Shown here: piece by piece, positions 6,595-13,599 of the stretch
Numbering within the stretch: the stretch's first letter is position 1
Layout of the letters: the number at the start of each line of letters is the position of its first letter
NCBI GenBank assembly: GCA_964632795.1
Contig: CAZWEZ010000095.1
Location: forward strand, 1 to 15,036
DNA from: CAZWEZ01 sp964632795
GTDB taxonomy: Bacteria > Pseudomonadota > Alphaproteobacteria > Rhodospirillales > 2-02-FULL-58-16
Length of the DNA: 15,036 nt
Direction of reading: 5' to 3'
Program-made: the position numbers and the translations under genes
The notes under the pieces: model-generated
Told to the model about the DNA's origin: nothing
The model's input: the letters and a program-made list of their open reading frames with translations, nothing else
The model's database searches: none

Positions 6595-8999
6595 TCAAGG
6601 ATCGCTGGTATTGGCCTCGTGTTTCCCCGTCCACTCCCGAGCGAGTTTTTTTGCATTGGAGATGTCGGCACTGGACATCCTGTCCTCGAGCTGGTCCCGG
6701 TACTTCGCCGCTTCCTGATCTCCCTGTTCGGCGGCAATGTTCCACCACATATGGGCGCGGACATAATCTTGAAGGACTCCCCGTCCGTAGACATGCATCA
6801 CACCCATATTGGACTGGGCATCGACATCTCCCTGTTCGGCGGCACGTCTATACCATTTGACGGCTTCATTGTGGTCCAGGGGAACGCCTTGTCCGTTTTC
6901 GTACATCACACCAAGACTGAACTGGGCAACGGCATCTCCCTGTTCGGCGGCAAGTCCGTACCATTTGGCGGCTTCCTTGTTGTCCTGGGAAACTCCTCGC
7001 CCCTTGTCGTACATCTCGGCCAAATTGGACTGGGCGCCAGCATGGCCCTGTTCGGCGGCAAGTCTGAACAATTTGGCGGCTTCCCCATGGTCCCGGAAAA
7101 TTCCTCGTCCCTTGTCGTACAACTCACCCAAAATGAACTGGGCGCCGGCATGACCCTGTTCGGCGGCGAGTCTGTACCATTTGGCGGCTTCCCTATCGTT
7201 CTGGGGGACATCGAGTCCCAGGGAGTACGACAAGCCCTGCGTGTACTGAACAGTGGCCTCCCCCTGTTCGGCAACATGCGGGGATTCCTGAATGGCCGCC
7301 CCGTCCGGCTGAGGTTCGACTTGCTCCTCGACGGTCGGCGCCGCTTGTTCCTCGGCGGCAGGTTTTTCTTNNNNNNNNNNNNNNNNNNNNNNNNNNNNNN
7401 NNNNNNNNNNNNNNNNNNNNNNNNNNNNNNNNNNNNNNNNNNNNNNNNNNNNNNNNNNNNNNNNNNNNNNTCGACTTGCTCCTCGACGGTCGGCGCCGCT
7501 TGTTCCTCGGCGGCAGGTTTTTCTTCCTTCTTATCTTTCTCTTTCGTTTCTTTCTTCGTCGTTTTTTCTAGTTCATTCTTTAACTCCTGCGCCGCCTTCT
7601 TTTCCAATTCATCGATGGAAACGCTGTCGTCCCAGATTACCTCGTACAGGATTATGTCGTCCTCGAAGCCCTTGATTGCGAACTTGCCGCGGTTGAAAAA
7701 ACGTATTCCCTTGCCGGCGCAGATACCCCTCACCGTTTCGGAGACGAATATTTGTTCCGACTGGGCCTTATCGACTATGCGCGCCGAAAGCTGAACCGTA
7801 ATCCCGAACAGGTCGTCGTCCTCGACGATCGGTTCGCCGACGTTGATGCCGATCTTCAAATGCAGGGGAAGGCGGGAATTGTCATCGTTGTGGGCGGCCG
7901 TTTTCCTTTGGATATATATCGCCCCCTCGACGGCGCTCGAGGTGTTCGCGAACGAGGCCATAATGCCGTCGCCGGTATGTTTGATCTCCTTGCCGTTGAA
8001 CATCTTCAAGGCGTCCCGCACGATGCGGTTGTGGATGTGCACCACCTCATGGGCGGCGGCGTCGCCACTTGTCTGGGTAAAGGCGGTGGAGCCAACCATA
8101 TCGGTGAACATGACCGTGACCGGCCCCGCCTTGTCATCCTTCCTCTTGGGCTCGTTCCATTCAATGAGAGCATCGTCCATGTGCTTGCCGATGAGAGCCT
8201 GGTCGGTGAAATAGGTGCTCATGGCGTTGCGGCCGGACTGGAACATTTGCATATAGCGGGAATCGGCGAGCAGATAGTCATGGCACTTTTTGGCGAAGCC
8301 ATAGGCTCCCTTTTTCTCGAACCCTAGGCTATTAACGGCCTCGCCAAGAATCAGGAATTTGATCTTTTCATCCAGGCCGTTTCGTTGGCACAACAAGTCA
8401 CAGCCGCCGGCAAGGAACATATTGATCCCGAACTTGTTGAAATTGCTCTGCAAATCATGGTTTGCCTTGACGATTGCCATGCCGTCTCCGAGGAATTTCA
8501 TGGCGAATCGATATTGCTCCTCCACATCGGGCGAACCGAACGAAGGGGCCTCTCCCTCCTTGGCTTGGTTGTCTTCGTCGAGTTCTTCGCTCGGTCCTGC
8601 GCCGGGCAGGGACGGGCCTTCCTGCAAACGGTTTTCCAGCCGCTTCTTGGCGATCCTGGGCAACGGGTGGTCGGGGGCGATTCGGGAGGCCGCCGGTGCC
8701 ATCCGGTGCTTGGCGATCACCTGCTTGCCAATGGAAATGACGCTGAGAGCGAAGGTTGCGATGAAGATGACCACCATTATCTCGGTCTCGTAACCCGCGG
8801 CAAACCGGATATCGGGCAGCCACACGGAGATCATCGCCATGACCGAGGCGCCGATGATGATACTGACCATGGTAACCAGCGTAAGTTTAGTCGCGATGCC
8901 CATGGTCGGAGAACGCCGGCGCCCGCTCCCCGCCACCTGCTGTTGGGGCCCTTTGGCCGTTCTCGGGCGCCTGACTTTGGGCTTTGGCGTACTGGACAT
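6595..8999 (-). CDS. Membrane-bound class III adenylate/guanylate cyclase fused to Sel1 repeats (interrupted by assembly gap)
   Basis: As given, the frame breaks at the N block. Removing the Ns plus one of the two identical 55-bp flanks (155 nt) gives one 749-aa protein. It has a basic N-terminal tail, two membrane helices (~39-60, ~72-91), a cytoplasmic helical region (~158-275) and a class III cyclase domain (~292-456) with metal aspartates in FTDMVGST (Asp300) and HTGDG (Asp344) and with VQLSARI (402-408). A Lys/Glu-rich coiled coil and Pro/Ala/Glu linker (~460-530) leads into five Sel1 repeats of 36 residues (~531-710). It should make cAMP or cGMP at the inner membrane, with the Sel1 tail in the cytoplasm. 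ATG 8999 is preferred to TTG 9026, which would lie almost at the predicted transcript start. Base composition is visibly less GC-rich than the neighbours. Confidence 0.85.
6719..7270. repeat. 108-bp tandem repeats encoding Sel1 units
   Basis: The core CTGTTCGGCGGC (RC of the codons for AAEQG) recurs in phase at about 6724, 6832, 6940, 7048 and 7156, with a diverged copy at about 7264. The spacing is exactly 108 bp, or 36 codons. Adjacent segments such as the CCATTTG-GCGGCTTCC pattern are also nearly identical between copies. The units encode the Sel1 repeats of the cyclase. The DNA-level similarity indicates fairly recent internal duplication or homogenisation. Confidence 0.85.
7316..7370. 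repeat. 55-bp direct repeat, left copy at gap edge
   Basis: This segment is identical over 55 bases to 7471-7525 on the other side of the N block, and identity stops at exactly 55. It encodes part of the Glu/Pro/Ala-rich linker of the cyclase-Sel1 protein (EKPAAEEQAAPTVEEQV on the minus strand). The length equals a common assembly k-mer, which points to an overlap between contig ends rather than a biological boundary. Confidence 0.9.
7371..7470. other. Assembly gap, 100 N
   Basis: Exactly 100 unknown bases, a conventional placeholder for a gap of unknown size. It lies inside the linker of the cyclase-Sel1 gene. The true content may be nothing at all (overlap not merged) or extra copies of the linker repeat collapsed by the assembler. 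Confidence 0.97.
7471..7525. repeat. 55-bp direct repeat, right copy at gap edge
   Basis: This is the partner of 7316-7370. On the minus strand the cyclase frame runs through it as EKPAAEEQAAPTVEEQV. Continuing from the end of the left copy in the same frame gives EPQPDGAAIQESPHVAEQGE and the Sel1 repeats, which shows that one copy suffices for an intact gene. Confidence 0.9.
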
Positions 9000-9035
9000 G
9001 TTGTTCCCGGTGGAGGACGGGTTCAAACGAGCTCG

Positions 9036-9041
9036 ATGATA
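9036..9041 (-). promoter_or_regulatory. Candidate -10 element upstream of the cyclase gene
   Basis: TATCAT on the minus strand matches TATAAT at 5 of 6 positions and would start transcription about 29 nt before ATG 8999. No good -35 hexamer is present 16-18 bp upstream. A small GGCG-AAAA-CGCC hairpin (9042-9053) sits immediately before it. Weak evidence. Confidence 0.2.
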
Positions 9042-9095
9042 GGCGAAAACGCCGAATTAAGGAACAGAGGACCGAGTCGCCGGCCGTGTACGGCA

Positions 9096-9127
9096 GGAAA
9101 ACGGCGAAACCATGGGGCCCCGCCGTT
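9096..9127 (-). terminator. Candidate Rho-independent terminator of the aldehyde oxidoreductase operon
   Basis: On the minus strand AACGGCG (9127-9121) pairs with CGCCGTT (9106-9100) in a perfect 7-bp stem with a 14-nt loop. The stem runs into TTTT and then CC (9101-9096). It lies 24 nt beyond the AOR stop codon, in the 151-bp gap before the cyclase gene on the same strand. The T-run is short, so efficiency is uncertain. Confidence 0.5.
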
Positions 9128-9150
9128 ACCTGGGATGATTCCCCTTGGTA

Positions 9151-11016
9151 TTATCCCGCCATTGCGTGCAGGCCCAGGCGGTCCAGGGTTTCGGGGCCGG
9201 GGCGGCCTTCCTCGGTCCAGCCGCGGATCTGGTAGTAGTCGCTGAGCATGGGGGCCAGGGGCGGAACGTCGAGGCTGACGTCCTCGCCGATGCGCTTGAG
9301 CGTGCGCATGCGCGGGGGCAGGATGTCGTCGTTGCGCGTCACCCCGCGGCGGTTGTTGATCAGCCGCTTGAGCGTGAAGCCGCGCTCCCCGATGACCATC
9401 AGCTCGTCGAGGTCGATGTCGCGGCCGGTGATCATATTGTACCAGTCCAGGAAGTGGGTCACCGAGACCGCCTCGCGGAACATCGAGAACTTGCAGGCGA
9501 CGAAGCTGTCGAGCACGTTCATCAGGTTCTGCATCTTGACCGTGAACTCGGCCTTGCCCTCGCGCTCCTGGGCGGGATGGGGTTCGGGATAGCCCAGCTC
9601 GGGCACCGGGTCCTCGCCGGTCTCCCACGAGCCGGCCAGCGACGATAGATGACAGGCGCCGCGCGGGCCGGTGGCGTAGCTCAGCGCCTGGCCCCAACTG
9701 AAGCGGGGGTCGTGGGCCGGGAACTCCAGACCCTTGCACTGCACGGCGTACTCGATGGAGCCGCCGCCCAGCACCTCGGCGGCGTGGCGGCTGCCCCCGC
9801 CGAGCGCCCGGCCGAGGTCATCCTCGGCCGCCGCCATGCGCTTGATCAGCTCGAGGATTGGCAGGCCCTTGCCGAAGCCGAGTTCCAGCCCGCCGGTGTC
9901 CTTCTTGGTGATCACGCCTTTCTCCCAGCACTCGTTGGCGAAGCCGATTACGCCGCCGGCCGAGATGGTGTCGAGCCCCAGCCGGTTGCACAGCTCGTTG
10001 GCCTTGGCGATGGCGTTGACGTCATCGACCATCTGGTTGGCGCCGAACAGGGCCAGGGTCTCGTACTCCGGCCCCTCGACGACGCCGCCGGTGGCGTAGT
10101 CGCCGTCCTTGATCTCGACCGTGCGTCCGCAGATCACCGGACAGCGCTGGCAGCCGGTTCGCTTGACCTGGATGGTGTCGTAGATGGCGGCGCCGGTGGT
10201 GGTGGCGCCGATGTGCTGGTTGCGGGCGTCGCGCCAGTTGTTGATCGGCAGGTTGCCGACCCGCTCGAAGTACTGCACCGCGTTGGGGGTGCCGTTGACC
10301 GCCCACGGGCCCAGCTTCTCCTGGTACTCGGGCACGGTGGCCCGGGTCGAGGCCTTGAAGCCCTCGGGGTCGGCGATCGCCGCCTCGATCGCGCCGCCGC
10401 CGAGGATGGCGATGCCCTTGACCTTCTTGGAACCCATCACCGCGCCCATTCCGGTCCGCCCGGCGACCCGGGTGTGGCGGCCGTTGGAGCAGATGCAGGC
10501 CATCGGCACCAGGTTCTCGCCGGCCGGGCCGATCATCGCGGTGACCGTGTTCTTGCCGAACTCGGCCTTCAGCGCCTCGTCGCTGTCGTAGTAGTCCCGG
10601 CCCCACAGGTCGGCGGCGTCGCGGAACGACACCTTGGGGCCGTCGACGACCAGCACCACCGGCGTCTCCGCGGCCCCGCTCAGGACCATGCCGTCGAGGC
10701 CGGAGCGCTTGAGTTGGTAGCCGAAGCCGCCGCCGCAGATGGCTTCGCCGAAGATGCCGGTCAGCGGCGACAGCGAGACCACCGCGAAGCGCGATCCCGA
10801 GGGGGCCCGGGTGGCGGTGAAGGGGCCGGTCATGACGATCAGCGGGTTGTCGGGCCCCAGCGCCTCGGTGGCGCCGTCGGTCAGCCGGGCCAGGATGGCG
10901 GCGCCCATCATGGAGCCGCCGATGTAGGTCTCGGCGTCGCCGCTCTCGAAGGGCCGGATGTCGACCTCGCGCTTGGCCAGATCGACCCAGGCCACGCGGT
11001 TGTGATAACCGTTCAT
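9151..11016 (-). CDS. Aldehyde:ferredoxin oxidoreductase family protein (tungsten/molybdopterin enzyme)
   Basis: The 621-aa product is full length for the AOR family. The [4Fe-4S] ligands are visible as CQRCPVIC (Cys289, Cys292, Cys296) plus Cys508 in DSFVACKF. Other family landmarks are GRTGMGAVMGSKKVKGI (186-202), EGPEYETLALFG (314-325), CNRLGLDTIS (343-352) and GQALSYATGPRGACH (442-456). Members oxidise aldehydes to acids (or the reverse), using a bis-pterin tungsten or molybdenum cofactor and a low-potential electron carrier. The start is certain: a perfect AAGGAGGA (11031-11024) lies 7 nt before ATG 11016 and overlaps the end of the MoaD-like gene. It is the last gene of the operon. No AorA-type ferredoxin or AorC-type flavin subunit is next to it, so its electron partner is elsewhere. 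Physiological substrate unknown. Confidence 0.95.
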   Translation of the reverse strand: MNGYHNRVAWVDLAKREVDIRPFESGDAETYIGGSMMGAAILARLTDGATEALGPDNPLIVMTGPFTATRAPSGSRFAVVSLSPLTGIFGEAICGGGFGYQLKRSGLDGMVLSGAAETPVVLVVDGPKVSFRDAADLWGRDYYDSDEALKAEFGKNTVTAMIGPAGENLVPMACICSNGRHTRVAGRTGMGAVMGSKKVKGIAILGGGAIEAAIADPEGFKASTRATVPEYQEKLGPWAVNGTPNAVQYFERVGNLPINNWRDARNQHIGATTTGAAIYDTIQVKRTGCQRCPVICGRTVEIKDGDYATGGVVEGPEYETLALFGANQMVDDVNAIAKANELCNRLGLDTISAGGVIGFANECWEKGVITKKDTGGLELGFGKGLPILELIKRMAAAEDDLGRALGGGSRHAAEVLGGGSIEYAVQCKGLEFPAHDPRFSWGQALSYATGPRGACHLSSLAGSWETGEDPVPELGYPEPHPAQEREGKAEFTVKMQNLMNVLDSFVACKFSMFREAVSVTHFLDWYNMITGRDIDLDELMVIGERGFTLKRLINNRRGVTRNDDILPPRMRTLKRIGEDVSLDVPPLAPMLSDYYQIRGWTEEGRPGPETLDRLGLHAMAG

Positions 11017-11020
11017 GGTG

Positions 11021-11293
11021 TTATCCTCCTTGGATGCCGACCAGGATGTCGAGAGCGTCTCCGGGCTCGATCCGGTCGTTCAGGGTCAGTGTCGTGGCGC
11101 CTCGCAGGACGGCCAGCCCCTTGGGCCTGGTGTCCTGGGGGCCGAACCGCAGGTAGGGCTCCAGGCGGGGCTCGCCCGCGCTCACCCGTTGGAGAAGCTC
11201 CGCCACCGTGATCGCCTGGTCCAGCTCGATCTCGGTGCGCGGACCGAAGATGCCGTCCAGCGGCGCGAACCACTTGATGCGGATGGCGCTCAA
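11021..11293 (-). CDS. MoaD/ThiS-like sulfur-carrier protein
   Basis: The 90-aa protein has ubiquitin-fold features: KWFAPLDGIFG near the start, ITVAELLQRV (28-37), LNDRIEPGDALDIL (71-84), and a C-terminal Gly-Gly (GIQGG, 86-90), which is adenylated and thiocarboxylated in MoaD to deliver the dithiolene sulfur of molybdopterin. The start is a TTG at 11293 with GAGGAA about 9 nt upstream; there is no in-frame ATG nearby. It begins 15 nt after the alcohol dehydrogenase stop and ends 4 nt before the AOR start, so the three are an operon. MoaD-like genes beside AOR genes are known, which suggests a dedicated carrier for the AOR cofactor. It could instead be a general MoaD. Confidence 0.88.
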   Translation of the reverse strand: MSAIRIKWFAPLDGIFGPRTEIELDQAITVAELLQRVSAGEPRLEPYLRFGPQDTRPKGLAVLRGATTLTLNDRIEPGDALDILVGIQGG

Positions 11294-11308
11294 CGGAGCT
11301 TCCTCGTC

Positions 11309-12487
11309 TCAGTCCAGGTGGCCTTCCATCGCCGCCCGGTACATCGCCTTCATCTCGGCGGGGCCGACCTTGACCGGGTTGCCGCCGGCGGTGGGATCGG
11401 CCGCCGCCATCTCCGACAACTCGTCGAGGCGGCTCTCCTCGACGCCGATCTCCCTGGCCGTGTGGGGGATGGAAAACGCCTGGCGCATGCCCAGCACCCA
11501 GTCCAGCATGCCGTCGAACGAGGTCTTGGGGAGGTCGATGTAGCGGGCCAGGCGGACCATGCGTTCGGATATGGCGTCGCGGTTGAACATCATCACGTAG
11601 GGCATGAACACGGCGTTGGCCAGCCCGTGGTGGACGTCGTAGATCGCGCCCACCGGGTGGGCCAGGGAATGGACCGCGCCCAGCCCCTTCTGGAAGGCGG
11701 TGGCGCCCATCGACGAGGCGACCATCATGTGGGAGCGGGCCTCCAGGTTGGCGCCGTCGGCGACCGCCGCCGGCAGCCAGTCCTTGACCAGCCGCATGCC
11801 CTCCACGGCGATGCCCTCGGCCATCGGGTGGTAGCCCGGGGCGCAGTAGGCCTCGAAGTTGTGGACCAGGGCGTCGATGCCGGTCGCCGCGGTGATGTGG
11901 GGCGGCAGGCCGACGGTCAGCGCCGGATCGGCGATGACGATGGCGGGCAACATGATGGGGTGGAAGATGATCTTCTTGGTGTGGTTGTCCTCGTCGGTGA
12001 TCACCGAGGCGCGGCCGACCTCGGAACCGGTGCCCGAGGTGGTCGGCACCGCGACCACCGGGGCGACGCCGTCGGTCTTGACCCGGGTCCAGTTGTCGCC
12101 CTCGTCCACGAAGTCCCACAGCGGGCGGTTCTGGCCGATCATCAGGGCGATGGCCTTGGCGGCGTCGAGCCCGCTGCCGCCGCCGAACGCGATCACCCCG
12201 TCGTGGCCACCCGCTTGGTAGGCGGCGACCCCGTCGTCCACGTTCTTGCCGACCGGGTTGGGCTTGATGTCGGCGAACAGGCCCGTCGGCAGGCCATCGC
12301 TGTTGTTGGCGGCGATGGCGTCGGCGACCATGGGCAGGTTGGCGAGGCCGGAATCGGTGATTAAGAGGGGCTTGGTCATGCCCAGCGACTTGCAGGCCTC
12401 GGCCAGGCCGGCGATGGTGCCGACCCCGAAGCGGATGGCGGTGGGATAGTTCCAGTTGCTGGTCAGGTCCTTGGCGTCGGTGCTCAT
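11309..12487 (-). CDS. Iron-dependent (group III) alcohol dehydrogenase
   Basis: The 392-aa product is the typical length for Fe-ADHs. Motifs seen are GGGSGLDAAKA (102-112) for NAD(P) binding, PTTSGTGSEV (148-157), and the metal ligands Asp205, His209, His273 and His287 in GIDALVHNFEAY and AVHSLAHPVG...DVHHG, matching FucO-type spacing. It interconverts a primary alcohol and an aldehyde. As first gene of the operon with the MoaD-like protein and AOR, it probably makes or consumes the aldehyde used by the AOR. ATG 12487 has GGAAGGAAC ending 8 nt upstream. The exact alcohol is unknown; FucO-, lactaldehyde- or butanol-dehydrogenase-like labels would be guesses. Confidence 0.95.
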   Translation of the reverse strand: MSTDAKDLTSNWNYPTAIRFGVGTIAGLAEACKSLGMTKPLLITDSGLANLPMVADAIAANNSDGLPTGLFADIKPNPVGKNVDDGVAAYQAGGHDGVIAFGGGSGLDAAKAIALMIGQNRPLWDFVDEGDNWTRVKTDGVAPVVAVPTTSGTGSEVGRASVITDEDNHTKKIIFHPIMLPAIVIADPALTVGLPPHITAATGIDALVHNFEAYCAPGYHPMAEGIAVEGMRLVKDWLPAAVADGANLEARSHMMVASSMGATAFQKGLGAVHSLAHPVGAIYDVHHGLANAVFMPYVMMFNRDAISERMVRLARYIDLPKTSFDGMLDWVLGMRQAFSIPHTAREIGVEESRLDELSEMAAADPTAGGNPVKVGPAEMKAMYRAAMEGHLD

Positions 12488-12702
12488 TGTTTCTTGTTCC
12501 TTCCCTCGGCCGGCGATTTGGGGGTCCGATTTTGGGCTTGTCCCGTAACCTAGAATGCCCCGCCCTTATAGCGCAAGCAGGGCCGTAGGGGCCAGTCTTG
12601 TTGGGGGATTCTGTGGCGTTTTGTGGTTTTGTGTTGGTATTTCTTTACCCTGGCCCCCGCCAGCGGGCATGATCGGCGCCCCGCCAACCGGGACGCCCGC
12701 CG
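12488..12702. promoter_or_regulatory. Divergent intergenic region between the alcohol dehydrogenase operon and the EamA gene
   Basis: This 215-bp region must hold the promoters of both transcription units. It contains a T/G-rich stretch (about 12596-12650) that contrasts with the surrounding GC-rich DNA. It also has a TATAAG box on the minus strand (12570-12565), without a convincing -35, that could serve the dehydrogenase operon. No clear promoter for the plus-strand unit was found. Confidence 0.4.
12618..12633. repeat. Tandem octamer GTTTTGTG x2
   Basis: Two perfect head-to-tail copies of GTTTTGTG (12618-12625, 12626-12633) lie in the divergent control region, between a GATTCTGTGGCG stretch and GTTGG. 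A direct repeat in this place could be a regulator binding site, but it may also be chance in a T/G-rich tract. Confidence 0.35.
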
Positions 12703-13578
12703 ATGGAACCGCGTATCGCCGCCCTGGTCCTGCTTTCGGCGTTCCTGCACCCGCTGTGGAACGCCCTGATCAAGGACGATCCGCGTCCGGAAGGGGCCTT
12801 CCTGTCGCTGATGGCCAGTTTCCTGGTCTTCGCCTCCCTTCACGCGCTGGCCTTCGGCGAGGACCTGCTGAGCGTGGTCGACGCCTGGCCCTTCGTCCTG
12901 GTCTCGTCGCTGGGGCTTGCCATCTACGGCTACTTCCTGGTCCTGACCTACAAGTCGGGCGACCTGTCGATCTACTATCCCATCGTCCGCTCGACGCCGT
13001 TGTTCATCGTCGCCGTCGGGGTGCTGTTTCTGGGCCAGAGCTACACCGCCTCGCTGCTCGGCGGCATCGCCCTGGTCATGGTCGGCGCGGTGATGTTGCA
13101 GTACCGGCCCGGGACCCGGCTGTTCAGCTCCCCGGTCACCCTGCGCCGGGCGCTGATCGCCCTGGCCGGCACCGGCATCTATTCGATCTCGGATTCGCGG
13201 GGCGTGCGGATCGTCGAGCCGATGGTCCTGATGTTCTGGATCCAGGTCCTGGTCTATCCGACCCTGATCGTCGCCTTCGCGCGGATGGGCAACCACGGAT
13301 TCGGCGAGCTGATGTTCGCGGGCTGGCGCCGAACGCCGTTGCGCTACGCCGTCACCGGCGTCATCTGCTACAGTTCCTACTACCTGATCCTCAGCGCCTA
13401 CCAGATGGGCGGCGACGTCGCCGCGGTGACCTCGATCCGCCAGGCGTCGATCCCGGTCTCGGTGCTGATCGGCGGCCTGTGGCTCAAGGAGGAGGCCATG
13501 ACCAGGCGCCTGTTCGCTTCGGGGCTGCTGGCGTTGGGCATCGTGGTGATCGTGATCTCGCCCCGGATGGGGTGGTAA
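12703..13578 (+). CDS. EamA/DMT-superfamily transporter
   Basis: The 291-aa, strongly hydrophobic protein has about ten predicted membrane helices. It is organised as two EamA halves (first ~4-132, second ~150-286), each ending in a Gly-rich/hydrophobic helix (GGIALVMVGAVML; SGLLALGIVVIVISP). The opening LLSAFLHPLWNALIK and the segments SIYYPIVRSTPLFI and VTSIRQASIPVSVLIG are typical of the drug/metabolite transporter family. Such proteins move small metabolites or amino acids, often as exporters. The start ATG 12703 has only a weak GGGACG upstream. The PLP-enzyme gene follows after 21 nt, so they are probably one operon and may share a substrate. Confidence 0.92.
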   Translation: MEPRIAALVLLSAFLHPLWNALIKDDPRPEGAFLSLMASFLVFASLHALAFGEDLLSVVDAWPFVLVSSLGLAIYGYFLVLTYKSGDLSIYYPIVRSTPLFIVAVGVLFLGQSYTASLLGGIALVMVGAVMLQYRPGTRLFSSPVTLRRALIALAGTGIYSISDSRGVRIVEPMVLMFWIQVLVYPTLIVAFARMGNHGFGELMFAGWRRTPLRYAVTGVICYSSYYLILSAYQMGGDVAAVTSIRQASIPVSVLIGGLWLKEEAMTRRLFASGLLALGIVVIVISPRMGW

Positions 13579-13599
13579 TACCAAGGAGTCCGCACAGTC

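Noticed and set aside
2876..6748. A 1290-codon open frame on the minus strand and many other long frames opposite real genes
   Set aside because: It is antisense to the flavoprotein gene and to part of the Sel1 gene, has His/Gly/Arg-rich low-complexity translation and no recognisable domain. Such frames are expected in very GC-rich coding DNA.
6595..7233. Separate 212-aa Sel1 protein
   Set aside because: Its start is a TTG inside a repeat unit, and the frame continues upstream through the linker into the cyclase when the gap is collapsed.
6619..7794. Plus-strand open frame through the N block
   Set aside because: It exists only because Ns are read through; it is the antisense of the Sel1/cyclase gene with no family signal.
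9000..9026. TTG start at 9026 for the cyclase
   Set aside because: It lies nearly at the predicted transcript start and has no ribosome site. ATG 8999 is a better start, although the nine extra residues cannot be excluded.
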